From Plantago ovata (Eukaryota > Streptophyta > Magnoliopsida > Lamiales > Plantaginaceae): a stretch of DNA of 64,000 bases. Positions 1 through 8,533 of the stretch are shown here, piece by piece. The position numbers and the translations under genes were made by a program. Each line of letters starts with the position of its first letter. Position 1 is the first letter of the stretch. The notes beneath the pieces were generated by a model. It was not told the DNA's origin and searched no databases. It saw only the letters and a list, made by a program, of their open reading frames with translations. Location: contig CM051456.1 of NCBI GenBank assembly GCA_028274465.1, positions 83,624,753-83,688,752 of the forward strand, in the 5' to 3' direction.

Positions 1-2
1 CA

Positions 3-1088
3 AACCAGGAGATCCCAATGCATGAAGTGAATGGTGTGAGTGGCGATAGGTTCGAAGGTTTCGCCAATCAGATGAGGCAAGCTCTAAGTGGCCTAATCGG
101 AACTTCTCTCTCCAACGAGGTATGTAGGGTGTGCAAGAATTATGGGCATGGGGCTCATATGTGTAGATCAGATCTAGCACGAGAAGATGTTCACTTGGGA
201 AACCGTAGTAATCGTACTCCTAAGGACGAAGTATCTACATCCAAGTCAGCAACTCTCTTGGATAATTTACAGAAATTGGTGGATTTCACCCAAGTGTTTT
301 TGAAGAGATACGAGGAGGATTTGGCAAAGATCAATGCTTGTCTGGATCAATTGGAAGCTAGAGCTAGTAGAGAGCAAGGGAAGTTACATAGCAGCACTGA
401 GAGGTCCATGTCGATCAACTTGGTGGGAGATCAACTAGTGGAAATCACCATTAAGCAAGTTGCTAAATGCGAGTGTTACAAGGAAGAAGGGCCTCCACTA
501 GCCAAGGAAGAAGAGAAGGACCTTGGTACTGATGAGAGTGGAGAGAAGCAAGAGAATCCTGAGCCACTCCCTCAAAGTTTCGATGTTAAGGTCGGGATTG
601 GCGAACTTGAAGATGTCCGTGCCACACTAGACACGGGATCTTACTCGAATGTGCTACCCATGAATGTGTTTGAGAAGAGTGTCCTTGGAGAGCTTTCGAA
701 GCATAAGGCCATTGTGCAACTAGCGGATGGATCCTTTGTGAGACCCGAAGGCGTTGTTAAAAATGTGTTGGTCAAGATCGGTGAAGCTTCTGTATACACC
801 AATTTTGTAGTTATGCCGACGTCTGCACCTGGGACGAGGGATGTCATTCTCTTGGGGCGAACGTTCTTGACTAAGCTACGCTCCGTGATGGACATCTACC
901 AAAGAACTTGCATTATTGAAGTGGATGGCAAGCAACACGTGTTGCAAGCCATATCTGATCCACCTGATAAATCTTACACTACTTACTACTGTGGTCTTGC
1001 AGCCTATGTTCTTTCTTATTCACAGGTTCCTAGCATGAGGAGCAGATCCATGAAGGGGAAGTCTAGTACCCTCAAGAAGAAGAGCTAG
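3..1088 (+). CDS. Gag C-terminal part and aspartic protease of A1 (partial)
   Basis: The frame is open from the window edge, so the true start lies outside; the first ATG is at 18. Counting from that ATG, residues 36-49 form a CCHC zinc knuckle (CRVCKNYGHGAHMC) that in Gag proteins binds element RNA. Residues 80-120 look like a coiled coil and residues 150-185 are acidic. The protease active site is D205-T-G207 in DTGSYSNVLP, followed by a retropepsin-like stretch with VILLGRTFL. The reading frame is unbroken here, unlike the copy in A2. The family role is particle assembly and Gag maturation. The ORF ends just before a conserved non-coding segment, with no RT downstream. Confidence 0.8.
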   Translation, partial: NQEIPMHEVNGVSGDRFEGFANQMRQALSGLIGTSLSNEVCRVCKNYGHGAHMCRSDLAREDVHLGNRSNRTPKDEVSTSKSATLLDNLQKLVDFTQVFLKRYEEDLAKINACLDQLEARASREQGKLHSSTERSMSINLVGDQLVEITIKQVAKCECYKEEGPPLAKEEEKDLGTDESGEKQENPEPLPQSFDVKVGIGELEDVRATLDTGSYSNVLPMNVFEKSVLGELSKHKAIVQLADGSFVRPEGVVKNVLVKIGEASVYTNFVVMPTSAPGTRDVILLGRTFLTKLRSVMDIYQRTCIIEVDGKQHVLQAISDPPDKSYTTYYCGLAAYVLSYSQVPSMRSRSMKGKSSTLKKKS

Positions 1089-2740
1089 GCACAGACAGGA
1101 GTCGAGCCAAAGACTTTAAACAATGGCGCTATCCGGGAGGCAACCCGGAGTTTTTATCGCTTTTTTACCGCTTTAATGCATGCATATCATTGTGTTTTAT
1201 TTTATATTTCCGTATGTTTTTGGTTTCTCACGAGTTTCCTTGAGTCCTATAAGTTACAGGTACAAGCTAGCTCTCACCTTAAATTCACTTTCAACATTCG
1301 GGACGAGCGATGACGTTCAGGTTTGGGGGGGGGGGGGTTATCGCCGGTATTTCTATACTTGTTTTGCTTATGATTACTCGTGAAACCTTTTGTTTGCAAA
1401 ATTTGCACGTTTACCGCTTTCTTAGATTTTTTAGGTTGCATTCACTACATTCATCCTAGGATAGTCTTGCATGTTTTATATGGAGTTTATTGCCGAATTT
1501 TTTGAACTTTTTTATTGGGTAGATCAACTAACTATGCCATTAATCGTATGCTTCATCTCTATGAATTTGTTTGAGGTTTTTCTCGCTTGGCTTGTCACAT
1601 TTATGTATTGCACTTAGTTAAGCTTGGTAGACTCGACATCACTTAGTGGTGTTTTCTCTACTACGATTCACGAAGGCCTTTATAATAGGATGATACATGT
1701 TAGGGTCATATGGTTGTTTTCCCGAGTAATTATGTACCTAAGAGGCAACAAGTCTTCACCATGCTTTGAGATTGCTAAATGCCTAGGAAAGAGGTAGTTT
1801 GAGGTTGTGTGATCCTTTGTTTATAACCTATTCTTCCGAATAGGTTTGGGGAGGGGGTTACACCATCGTTAGACTTGTTTTCGTTTTTCATTTCCGTATC
1901 GTGAGTTTATTTTTCCTTTTCCGTAAATTTTGTACTCCAACTTATTCTTTCGAATAGGTTTGGGGAAGTCGTGTGAGTCATTTTGTTTTGTTTTTTTTTT
2001 TTTTTGTTATGCTACTGCTGGCTAGAAAAAAAAATCAAAAAAAAAAAAGAGAAAGGAAGAAAAATTCCAGGAAAAAATAAAAAAAGAAAGGAAAAAAAGA
2101 AAAGACCCCAAAAAAGAAAAGAAGGGTCCAAAAAAGAAAGCCAAATAGCAGTTTAGCAAAGTGTTGTGTTTCATTTTCCAATTCTTGTAATGTTCGTAAT
2201 CGTGTTGTAATTTTCTATTTTTTGTCTTTTGTTCTTGAGTGTCATCTGTTTTAGACCACCCTCGTCCTGCCATTCAGGAAGTGGTGAATAGCTTAAGACT
2301 TTACTTGAGATATGGTAGAATAGGGGAGTGTTAACTTTTATAGGGAACCCTCCTTCGTTTGATGAGAGCCAGTACTGGTTCGATCTCTTTGAGGAAAAGT
2401 CTTAACATGGTGGAACAACAGTAAGTCCTTAGTTTCATAGGCACGGGACAACTATTCGTATCTTAGCATGCTTCATTACGTCGTCACTGACTAGGTCCAC
2501 GTAGAGAATGTTACGAGAGACTATCTTGTCTTGACATAAGTGCTTATGTGGATGTGTATAAGTCAATCGAGGTATTCTTCAACCTATATTCATGCTTTGA
2601 TTTATATGGTTTTTGCTCATATGTTTTTTGATAGATTCAGTAGATTAGTTCATTTTATTTGACATGAGACTCCATTTTGTGTCTTGCATGGTTTTTTGCA
2701 TTAGAGTCTAGCTTAGTTGCATGAGGACAAGCAAAGGTTC
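1089..2740 (+). other. Non-coding 3' internal region of A1
   Basis: I see no credible gene here. The stretch holds a G run (about 1325-1337), two 9-bp-stem hairpins (1825-1846 and 1939-1960), each running into the decamer GGTTTGGGGA, and an A/G-rich tract at about 2024-2145. The part after 1410 is conserved in A2 (from about 20600) and, inverted, in A3, which suggests cis-acting function rather than coding. Confidence 0.6.
1825..1966 (+). repeat. Twin hairpins, each followed by a PPT-like decamer
   Basis: Arms AACCTATTC and GAATAGGTT flank a 4-nt loop at 1825-1846. A second copy with one changed base in its first arm is at 1939-1960. Each second arm runs into GGTTTGGGGA (1843-1852 and 1957-1966). 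The same decamer is the polypurine tract at 2741-2750. Confidence 0.6.
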
Positions 2741-2753
2741 GGTTTGGGGAGTT
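2741..2753 (+). promoter_or_regulatory. Polypurine tract of A1
   Basis: GGTTTGGGGAG ends 2-3 bases before the LTR start TGATTAATG. In LTR elements this RNase H-resistant tract primes plus-strand DNA synthesis. The same decamer sits next to the LTR in A2 (21962-21971) and inverted in A3 (51770-51779). Confidence 0.75.
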
Positions 2754-4135
2754 TGATTAATGTGTATTTTACACTTTCATTTGAGTCTTTTTCACCTATT
2801 TTAGCTATCCTCTATGTTAATTTAGCTATATTTTAGTGTATTTTATTAGAATAGTGTCCGTTTTGGTTGAAAATCGAGGATTTCCGGGCAATTATTAGCT
2901 ATAATTTAGTCTTTCATTTTATTAGCTATAATTTAGTCTTTCATTTTATTTTACAGGTTTTGGTTGAAAATCGAGGATTTCCGGGCAATTATATTGAAGT
3001 TGACAAGGAATTGGTGTTCCAGAAGCCTATTTGGAGTATCTGAAGGTTTTCGGATAGGATTTGGAATCTAGGGGTCGAATCTGGAGGTTAGAAGGCCACT
3101 AGAAGTCAGAAACCGAGTCCGAAAAGGGGAAGAAATCCAAAAATGCGTCGAAAACGCGGAATTCCGCGAAAATCACTCCCGGGCGAACCGCCCGGGACGT
3201 GGGGCGACTCGCCCCACACCGGGCGAACCGCCCGGTGTGTGGGGCGAATCGCCCCACACTTATTCGTAGCCTATATATAGTTGCTCAGTTTTTCTCCGAA
3301 ATTCATACTTTTCCAGACCTTCTCTCTCACCTTTCTCTGTAGTTTTAGGTAGGGACTTCCCAGAACCTGTTCTGGAGGTTCGTAGCTTAGGAGACACTTT
3401 TTCATAGCAGATTGGAGCTTGTAGGATCGCAATTCTCCGGAGTTGACAACCTTCGGTAACATTGTATCTTACAGTTTATTCTACTTATTTTTTATATCTT
3501 TCAACATGTTTTCTTCTATGATTTCTGTTGATTGCATGCCTATTATGAGTAGCTAAACTATCGTTCGTGGTAGTATGTGAATTCTTAGCGAAGGGAAGAT
3601 AATCATGCTAATGGCTATATTGCGCATTATACTCCGTGTTATTGCTTTATTTCGTTGATCAGGCTCAGCCTAAATTTTCGTATGTTGTATTTATTATTAT
3701 GCACAATTGGACCCTCGTCGACCTATGCGCATGTATATCTTCGTAGTGTTGAATAATTACGGAACACAATAGGACAATAGAGATTGACTTGTCAGTATCA
3801 TTATCTTCGTAGTGCTTAATAATAGCAACAGGACATTAGATTTATCAAAGATCTCCATGCAAGACCGAGGAATTTACGCATGATTATTGACCCGTTATGC
3901 TTTGAAGGATCGTACTATCACCAATCTCCATTATCTGTTAGAAAAACATTTGCTTTACGTCTGCTGTTTTTATATTCCCTAGTTAAATAGATAAAGCTAG
4001 TTATAGTCCTGAGAGAACGACACTCGAGTCATTCTACTGCTACACTACGGTTTTCGTTGTAGTTGTGGATTGCCTTTGGCTAAATAACAAATTTATTTGA
4101 TTGAACCCGGACCCGACAAACCCGCGCGTTCATCA
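2754..4135 (+). repeat. 3' LTR of A1
   Basis: The LTR starts with TGATTAA and ends with TTCATCA, close to the 7-bp terminal inverted repeat TGATGAA/TTCATCA of A2 and A3. It contains a GC-rich stem-loop array, the TATA box at 3271-3280, and downstream three degenerate repeats around TATCTTCGTAGTG. At 1,382 bp it is longer than the 1,300-1,313 bp LTRs of A2 and A3, partly because of a local duplication at 2860-2992. Confidence 0.85.
3178..3280 (+). promoter_or_regulatory. Athila LTR promoter: four GC stem-loops and TATA box
   Basis: Four short inverted repeats of the type GGGCGANTCGCCC follow one another at 3178-3259, in otherwise AT-rich DNA. CTATATATAG at 3271-3280 is a strong plant TATA box, so the array lies just upstream of the core promoter. 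The same array occurs in every Athila-like LTR here: about 15210-15293, 22328-22410, 51332-51413 and 61596-61677. Confidence 0.65.
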
Positions 4136-4201
4136 GTGGTAGAGATTCATAAATGAGTAGAGACATGTCTAACTATGTGATGTGACAAATACGACGGTAA
4201 A

Positions 4202-4465
4202 TATTAGGAAACTTGTAATTTTGATGAGCAATTAACCATGCTAAATTAAGGAAAGTCTAGTAACTAGTAATCTTAAGGTCCATAGGAATTTAGAATTTTA
4301 AGGACATTGTAAAAGAGGAACGTTTGATGAAGACTTAGAGTAGGTGCTAGATAGGTTTGTTTTACCGCTTATGACGTATCTTGTTTTCTAAAAAGAAAAA
4401 AAACCTATTGAAGCATTTGCTGATGATGTCCTTTGTTTACAAAAACAAACTATTGAAGCATTTAG
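4202..4465 (+). repeat. 5' fragment of a C1-family LTR
   Basis: This is homologous to the first ~265 bp of the C1 LTRs at 8534 and 42634; the terminal TG has become TA. It stops at GAAGCATTTAG, where intact copies continue, because a C2-type LTR tail begins at 4466. It is the outermost and probably oldest layer of the nest. The 66 bases before it (4136-4201) show nothing recognisable. Confidence 0.75.
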
Positions 4466-4740
4466 TGTAAGAAAATATGGTCAGAGTTACCCCTAGGGTA
4501 CGCAGCGGAATTTCAAAAAATTTCTTAACATGCAGGTTAATTGATCATGCATATAGCGTATATAATAAACACATTGATCAGAAGACTTACAGTACTCCAA
4601 AAGCAAGAATATGTATTGAATCGATATGCCAATCGATGAAGTCTTCGTAATAGTCCGGTGAATCTTCTCCTTTGTCGAAGTCGAAGATATCTGCAATACT
4701 TTGATTATCTGCAAGACAATGAAAGTTAGTTTCCATATAA
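4466..4740 (-). repeat. Inverted C2-type LTR 3' tail (element C2')
   Basis: This segment begins TGTAAGAAAATATGG and is the reverse complement of the last ~260 bp of the C2 LTR (compare 6545-6805). It carries a ~30-nt segment containing CGATATGCCAATCGAT that the C2 LTRs at 6805 and 50400 lack but the segment at 62441-62703 has. It is therefore read as the end of a separate, minus-oriented C2-family copy into which C2 inserted. Confidence 0.65.
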
Positions 4741-6805
4741 TGTATATGTCCTAGAGACAGTCTTTATTAAGGGCATGCAACCCTTATTAAGGGCATATAT
4801 GTACTATTACACAGGTTAACGTAATATAATATGTTTGTTGTTTGAATATTGAGTATCACTTTCATATTTATATTACACCAGGCATACAACATGTCATATC
4901 TCTATTCCTGTCTGTATTGATATTAAACATGTCCCCTCGGATAGATGACCGATCACACAGATAGTGGGAGCTATGTGAGTTATCATCTATCCCAAACTCT
5001 CCCTAGTCGAGGTTCATCTCGGATGTAGGGGTCTGAATGAACCAGCTGAGACTAGTATGCGTGGAGGTTATACTTGTTAGAGCAAGTGTGAGCCGATCCC
5101 ACGACCACGGAACGGATTGTTGGACAATCAAGAAACGTTCCCATAACTCCGCATAGTTGTTCGAAGGGTGATTACCGAACAATGGAAGTACCCACCGGAA
5201 ACTCCCATCGATGTATACTCTACACCAAAGTGTCTATGGGAACCGGAAAGTTGTCGAAGTGATGCCAGTCGTCCTTTGGACTTACATGACTTTATCATCA
5301 CATTTGTTGCCCCATATCCTTGGTGGACCCGTCGATGTCAGTTCTGAATAAACAGTTGACCCAAGACACAATCCAGGATTATGGCTACATACAAATGGGG
5401 ATGATAAGTGATTCTGTGAAGGATTCATCTCTCATGTGTAGCACAGGAGAGCACTGCTCATAGTCGTTCATAGTTGTCATTGGTAAAACCGCTGGCCAGC
5501 GTATCAATATTATTATGATATTCATAATAGATATTGGATTCACCAAGCAACTCACTGAAAACGCCCGTGGATGTATTATTGGGATAGACACTTCATCGAT
5601 CCTAGATGCATTCGAATCAGTCAGATGAAGGGACGTCACCATCGCCGCGTTGAGCGCAACAGACTTCACAATGAAAGTGTTTGCTTTGAGAAACCTCTCA
5701 AATGTCCTCATGTATTAATATTGCAAATGGAACCGTCTAGAAATTTCATTTTGCCTAGTCTAGGACTTGCTTAATATAATGAGGCCCTATGGGTCACACT
5801 ATGTGGTGATTCAGCTTATCTGAATATCCTTGAAGACGGAATTGCAATTAATTTAGAATTAATTGTGATTGATGAATTATAATTGATTTGGAATTAATTA
5901 TAATAATTTGTAGCTCAATTAATGATTTGGAACTATTAATTGAATTGGCTGATTAATTGTATTTTATGTAAATACAATTACAGATTATATTTTAGAAATA
6001 TAATAGAGGTTTGATTTGAAAGGATATGTTAATTTAGAATTAATATATGCACATGAGCAAAATCTACTTGGAGTTTGAATTGCCATAGAATTATAAGTGT
6101 GTCCCAAAATCGGGACCCACCTATTCCCCCTTGGACGCGCACGCGCGCAGCTTCAGTAGGGGAAGGAATTCGACTCCTTCCTCTATTAGAAGTCAAGGGA
6201 TAAGTTAGATTTTTCCTGATTGAGTTTTAATTTGATTGGGAATGAATCTAGACTTGAATTGGTTTCCTAGTGCGATAAGAATTAGATTCTTATTCCTTTA
6301 TGAAGTCTAATTGATTATTCTTTAGGCTTCAATTGACTACTATATATAGTAGACTATTAGAGAGCTTTTAACATACAGTTAGTCTACCAGTTTTCTTAGA
6401 GAAATTAAAATCTCTCCCCTACCTCTCCCAAGCCACGTGCGCGCCACCCTACCGGAGGAAAATTGTCGCCCCAGCTTCTTGGCCACACAAAGAATATCCT
6501 AGCATTCTTTCGATAAGCTGTTCATCCGTGGATACCAAGGTTGAGGTTCAAGGAGCTGGAAACTAACTTTTAGTGTCTTGCAGATAATCAAAGTATTGCA
6601 GATATCTTCGACTTCGACGAAGGAGAAGATTGACCGGATTATTACGAAGACTTGATACCTGTGCTTGCTTTTGGAATATTGTAAGTCTTCAGATTAACGT
6701 GTTTAATATATATGCTATATACATGATCAATTAACCTCAATGTTAAGAAAAATTTTGAAATTCCGCTGCGTACCCTAGGGGTAACTCTGATCATATTTTC
6801 TTACA
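4741..6805 (+). repeat. 5' LTR of C2
   Basis: The LTR runs from TGTATATGTCC to ATTTTCTTACA and is matched along its length by the 3' LTR from 48457. It includes AT-rich runs with repeated AATTAAT elements (about 5840-6060), a GC patch with alternating CGCG (6136-6148) and a TATA box within a palindrome (6338-6353). Short ORFs within it are not conserved as proteins. Confidence 0.8.
6338..6353 (+). promoter_or_regulatory. Palindromic TATA box of the C2 LTR
   Basis: CTACTATATATAGTAG is a perfect 16-bp palindrome containing the TATA box; the same sequence occurs in the 3' LTR near 50057-50072. It is the likely core promoter of C2. Confidence 0.55.
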
Positions 6806-6806
6806 G

Positions 6807-6819
6807 TGGTATCAGATCC
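6807..6819 (+). other. Primer binding site of C2 (initiator tRNA-Met type)
   Basis: TGGTATCAGATCC starts one base after the LTR and differs by one base from the usual plant Copia primer site TGGTATCAGAGCC, which pairs with the 3' end of initiator tRNA-Met. Confidence 0.8.
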
Positions 6820-6962
6820 AGGTTAATTGATTATGAATATACGTATATATGTTATATGATTTTGTAGTTTATGTGGATACAATTGATTCTATGATAAATT
6901 CGATTTCCAAAAGTTTTGTTTTTTATATAAATTTAGAATTTATATTTTTTTTAAAAAAAAAA

Positions 6963-7077
<115 letters not shown>

Positions 7078-7269
7078 CGCCTGCGGTCACAGGCACACTA
7101 GGGGACGGGACTCGATCCCGTTCCCGTATATTATATATATATATATTTTTTTTTGGGGTTGGACCCAAAATCGAATTTTTGAAATTTTGAGGATTGAATT
7201 TTATATTTGGAATATAAATATGATTTAATTGTAATTATTGTTAACTAGAGGGGTTAAATTTAATTAGTA

Positions 7270-7542
7270 CTCATCTGTCCCAATCAATTCTTTACGTATT
7301 CCTTTTTTGTACGTCCCAATCAATTCTTTACGTTTCCATTTTTGGAAAGTACCCCACATCCCATCTATATTATTTTAAACATGGACCCTAATTTTACACT
7401 TCTTTATCTCCCCTCATATTTCACACTCTTTTAATCAACTACCCCACATTACATACAATATTAATATAACACTACCAAACAAAACCGTTCATTAAAAACA
7501 GTGTAAAAAGCAAACGTAGGCTTATCATTGGGACGGAGGGAG
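7270..7542. mobile_element. Stowaway-like MITE
   Basis: The terminal inverted repeats are CTCATCTGTCCCAAT on the left and ATTGGGACGGAGGGAG on the right, matching the CTCCCTCCGTCCCA consensus of plant Stowaway MITEs. It is 273 bp, has no coding capacity and is flanked by TA at 7268-7269 and 7543-7544, the usual Stowaway target duplication. CCCAATCAATTCTTTACGT is repeated near the left end. A mariner-like transposase would have been supplied in trans. Confidence 0.8.
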
Positions 7543-7882
7543 TATAAAGTTAAGGGGCTTATTTGTGATTTATCAATTTATTGTTTATTACAAATAAGTC
7601 TTTCTACTTTTGAATTTAAATTTAACACCTCCAAAGTTTTGAAAATTACAATTGAGTCCTTCGGGTTTTCAAAAATTGCTATCTGGTCAATAGAATTTAC
7701 GATTTTTCAATATAGTCCAAATTTTCAATTTTTTCATAGAGATTATAAGTATGGGATTATAATTTTCATAATGAAATTGTGAAGTCATTTGGCATCCACA
7801 TAGGCTACTATTTGTTTGTATGCTCAATATGCTATTGTTTGACAATGTATGTTTAAATACCACGTATTTTTACTTTCTGTTC

Positions 7883-8055
7883 GACCGCTATGCATGCGAG
7901 GGTAGGCGGCGCCCTCTTATTTGACGGACCGCATATTTTTATGTATGGGTAGGCGTCGCCCATTATGTGCTTGACCGCGTTTAGAACTAGAATGGATAGG
8001 CGGCATCCATTACGTGTAGACCGCTCATGCATCATGGGTAGGCGGCGCCCTTATC
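7883..8055 (+). repeat. Four-copy GC minisatellite in the C2 leader
   Basis: The cores lie at 7900-7914, 7947-7961, about 7993-8009 and 8036-8050, spaced 47, 46 and 43 bp, each preceded by a GACCGC box. Each core has short self-complementary flanks (AGGG/CCCT, ATGGG/CCCAT, ATGGAT/ATCCAT). Confidence 0.6.
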
Positions 8056-8261
8056 TGTTTGTAGATGACTGATAACAACCCTCAAGCTACAAGCCCCAAC
8101 CAATATAAGTGCAGAAATATGTATATGTATATGTTTCTGAGATGCTTTCCATGGGGTGCTTTAATTCTGAACTTTCATTGTGTTTCCCTTTATTGGCGAC
8201 CTCGTCTTGCAGACTCGCAGTGGTCGTCAGATTAGAGTAAGCCTATGGTTATAACTTACTG

Positions 8262-8410
8262 CATATTGTATCTAGCGACCTCGATAGGTACAATATGTAG
8301 AGCATCGGGTTAAATTAGATTTAACACCCAAGAGTTGCGTGACGCAATTGGATAGTCCTACCGATCATATTATGCTATGCGACCAGCCCCCGTTGGAGTA
8401 TAGCATAGTA
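8262..8410 (+). repeat. Cluster of four inverted repeats in the C2 leader
   Basis: CATATTGTA pairs with TACAATATG (8262-8270 and 8289-8297). GTTAAAT pairs with ATTTAAC around a 3-nt loop (8309-8325). TTGCG pairs with CGCAA (8335-8347). TATTATGCTATGC pairs with GTATAGCATAGTA, including two G-U pairs (8368-8380 and 8398-8410). Adjacent, ordered stems suggest a folded RNA leader. Confidence 0.5.
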
Positions 8411-8533
8411 TGGATTTGGATCTTGGCCACTACGGTAACTTGTTGGACATTACCCGTATGTTTGTTTTGGGGGCAATCATATGTGAAAATAGTGGGAGCT
8501 AAACAGCTAAAGGACCTTGTTGTTTAGTTATGT

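Larger units (their letters stand above)
1..4135 (+). mobile_element. Athila-like non-autonomous LTR element A1 (3' part)
   Basis: This is the 3' part of an LTR element whose 5' LTR lies left of the window. It contains the end of gag, an aspartic protease, about 1.7 kb of non-coding internal DNA, a polypurine tract and a complete 3' LTR. It matches A2 (14871-23287) through gag-protease and in the last 1.3 kb, and its LTR matches those of A2 and A3. There is no reverse transcriptase or integrase between protease and LTR, so it could move only with enzymes from another element. The candidate 3' target duplication is GTGGT at 4136-4140; the 5' copy is not in the window. Confidence 0.85.
7545..8533 (+). 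other. C2 leader with GC minisatellite and stem-loops
   Basis: There is no convincing protein. From 7545 to about 7870 the DNA is AT-rich with nothing recognised. Four degenerate repeats of about 43-47 bp, centred on GGGTAGGCGGCGCCC, lie at 7883-8055. Four inverted repeats follow at 8262-8410. The last 115 bases (8419-8533) are nearly identical to 42519-42633. The last five bases, TATGT, are the left target duplication of C1. In Copia elements this leader region usually holds packaging and dimerisation signals; that role here is inference. Confidence 0.5.

Noticed and set aside
5385..5711. 108-codon ORF in the C2 LTR, also at 49102
   Set aside because: It is conserved only because both LTRs are copies; no domain and no independent constraint is visible.
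7528..7782. 84-codon ORF after the MITE
   Set aside because: It starts within the MITE terminal repeat, lies in AT-rich leader DNA and has no family resemblance.
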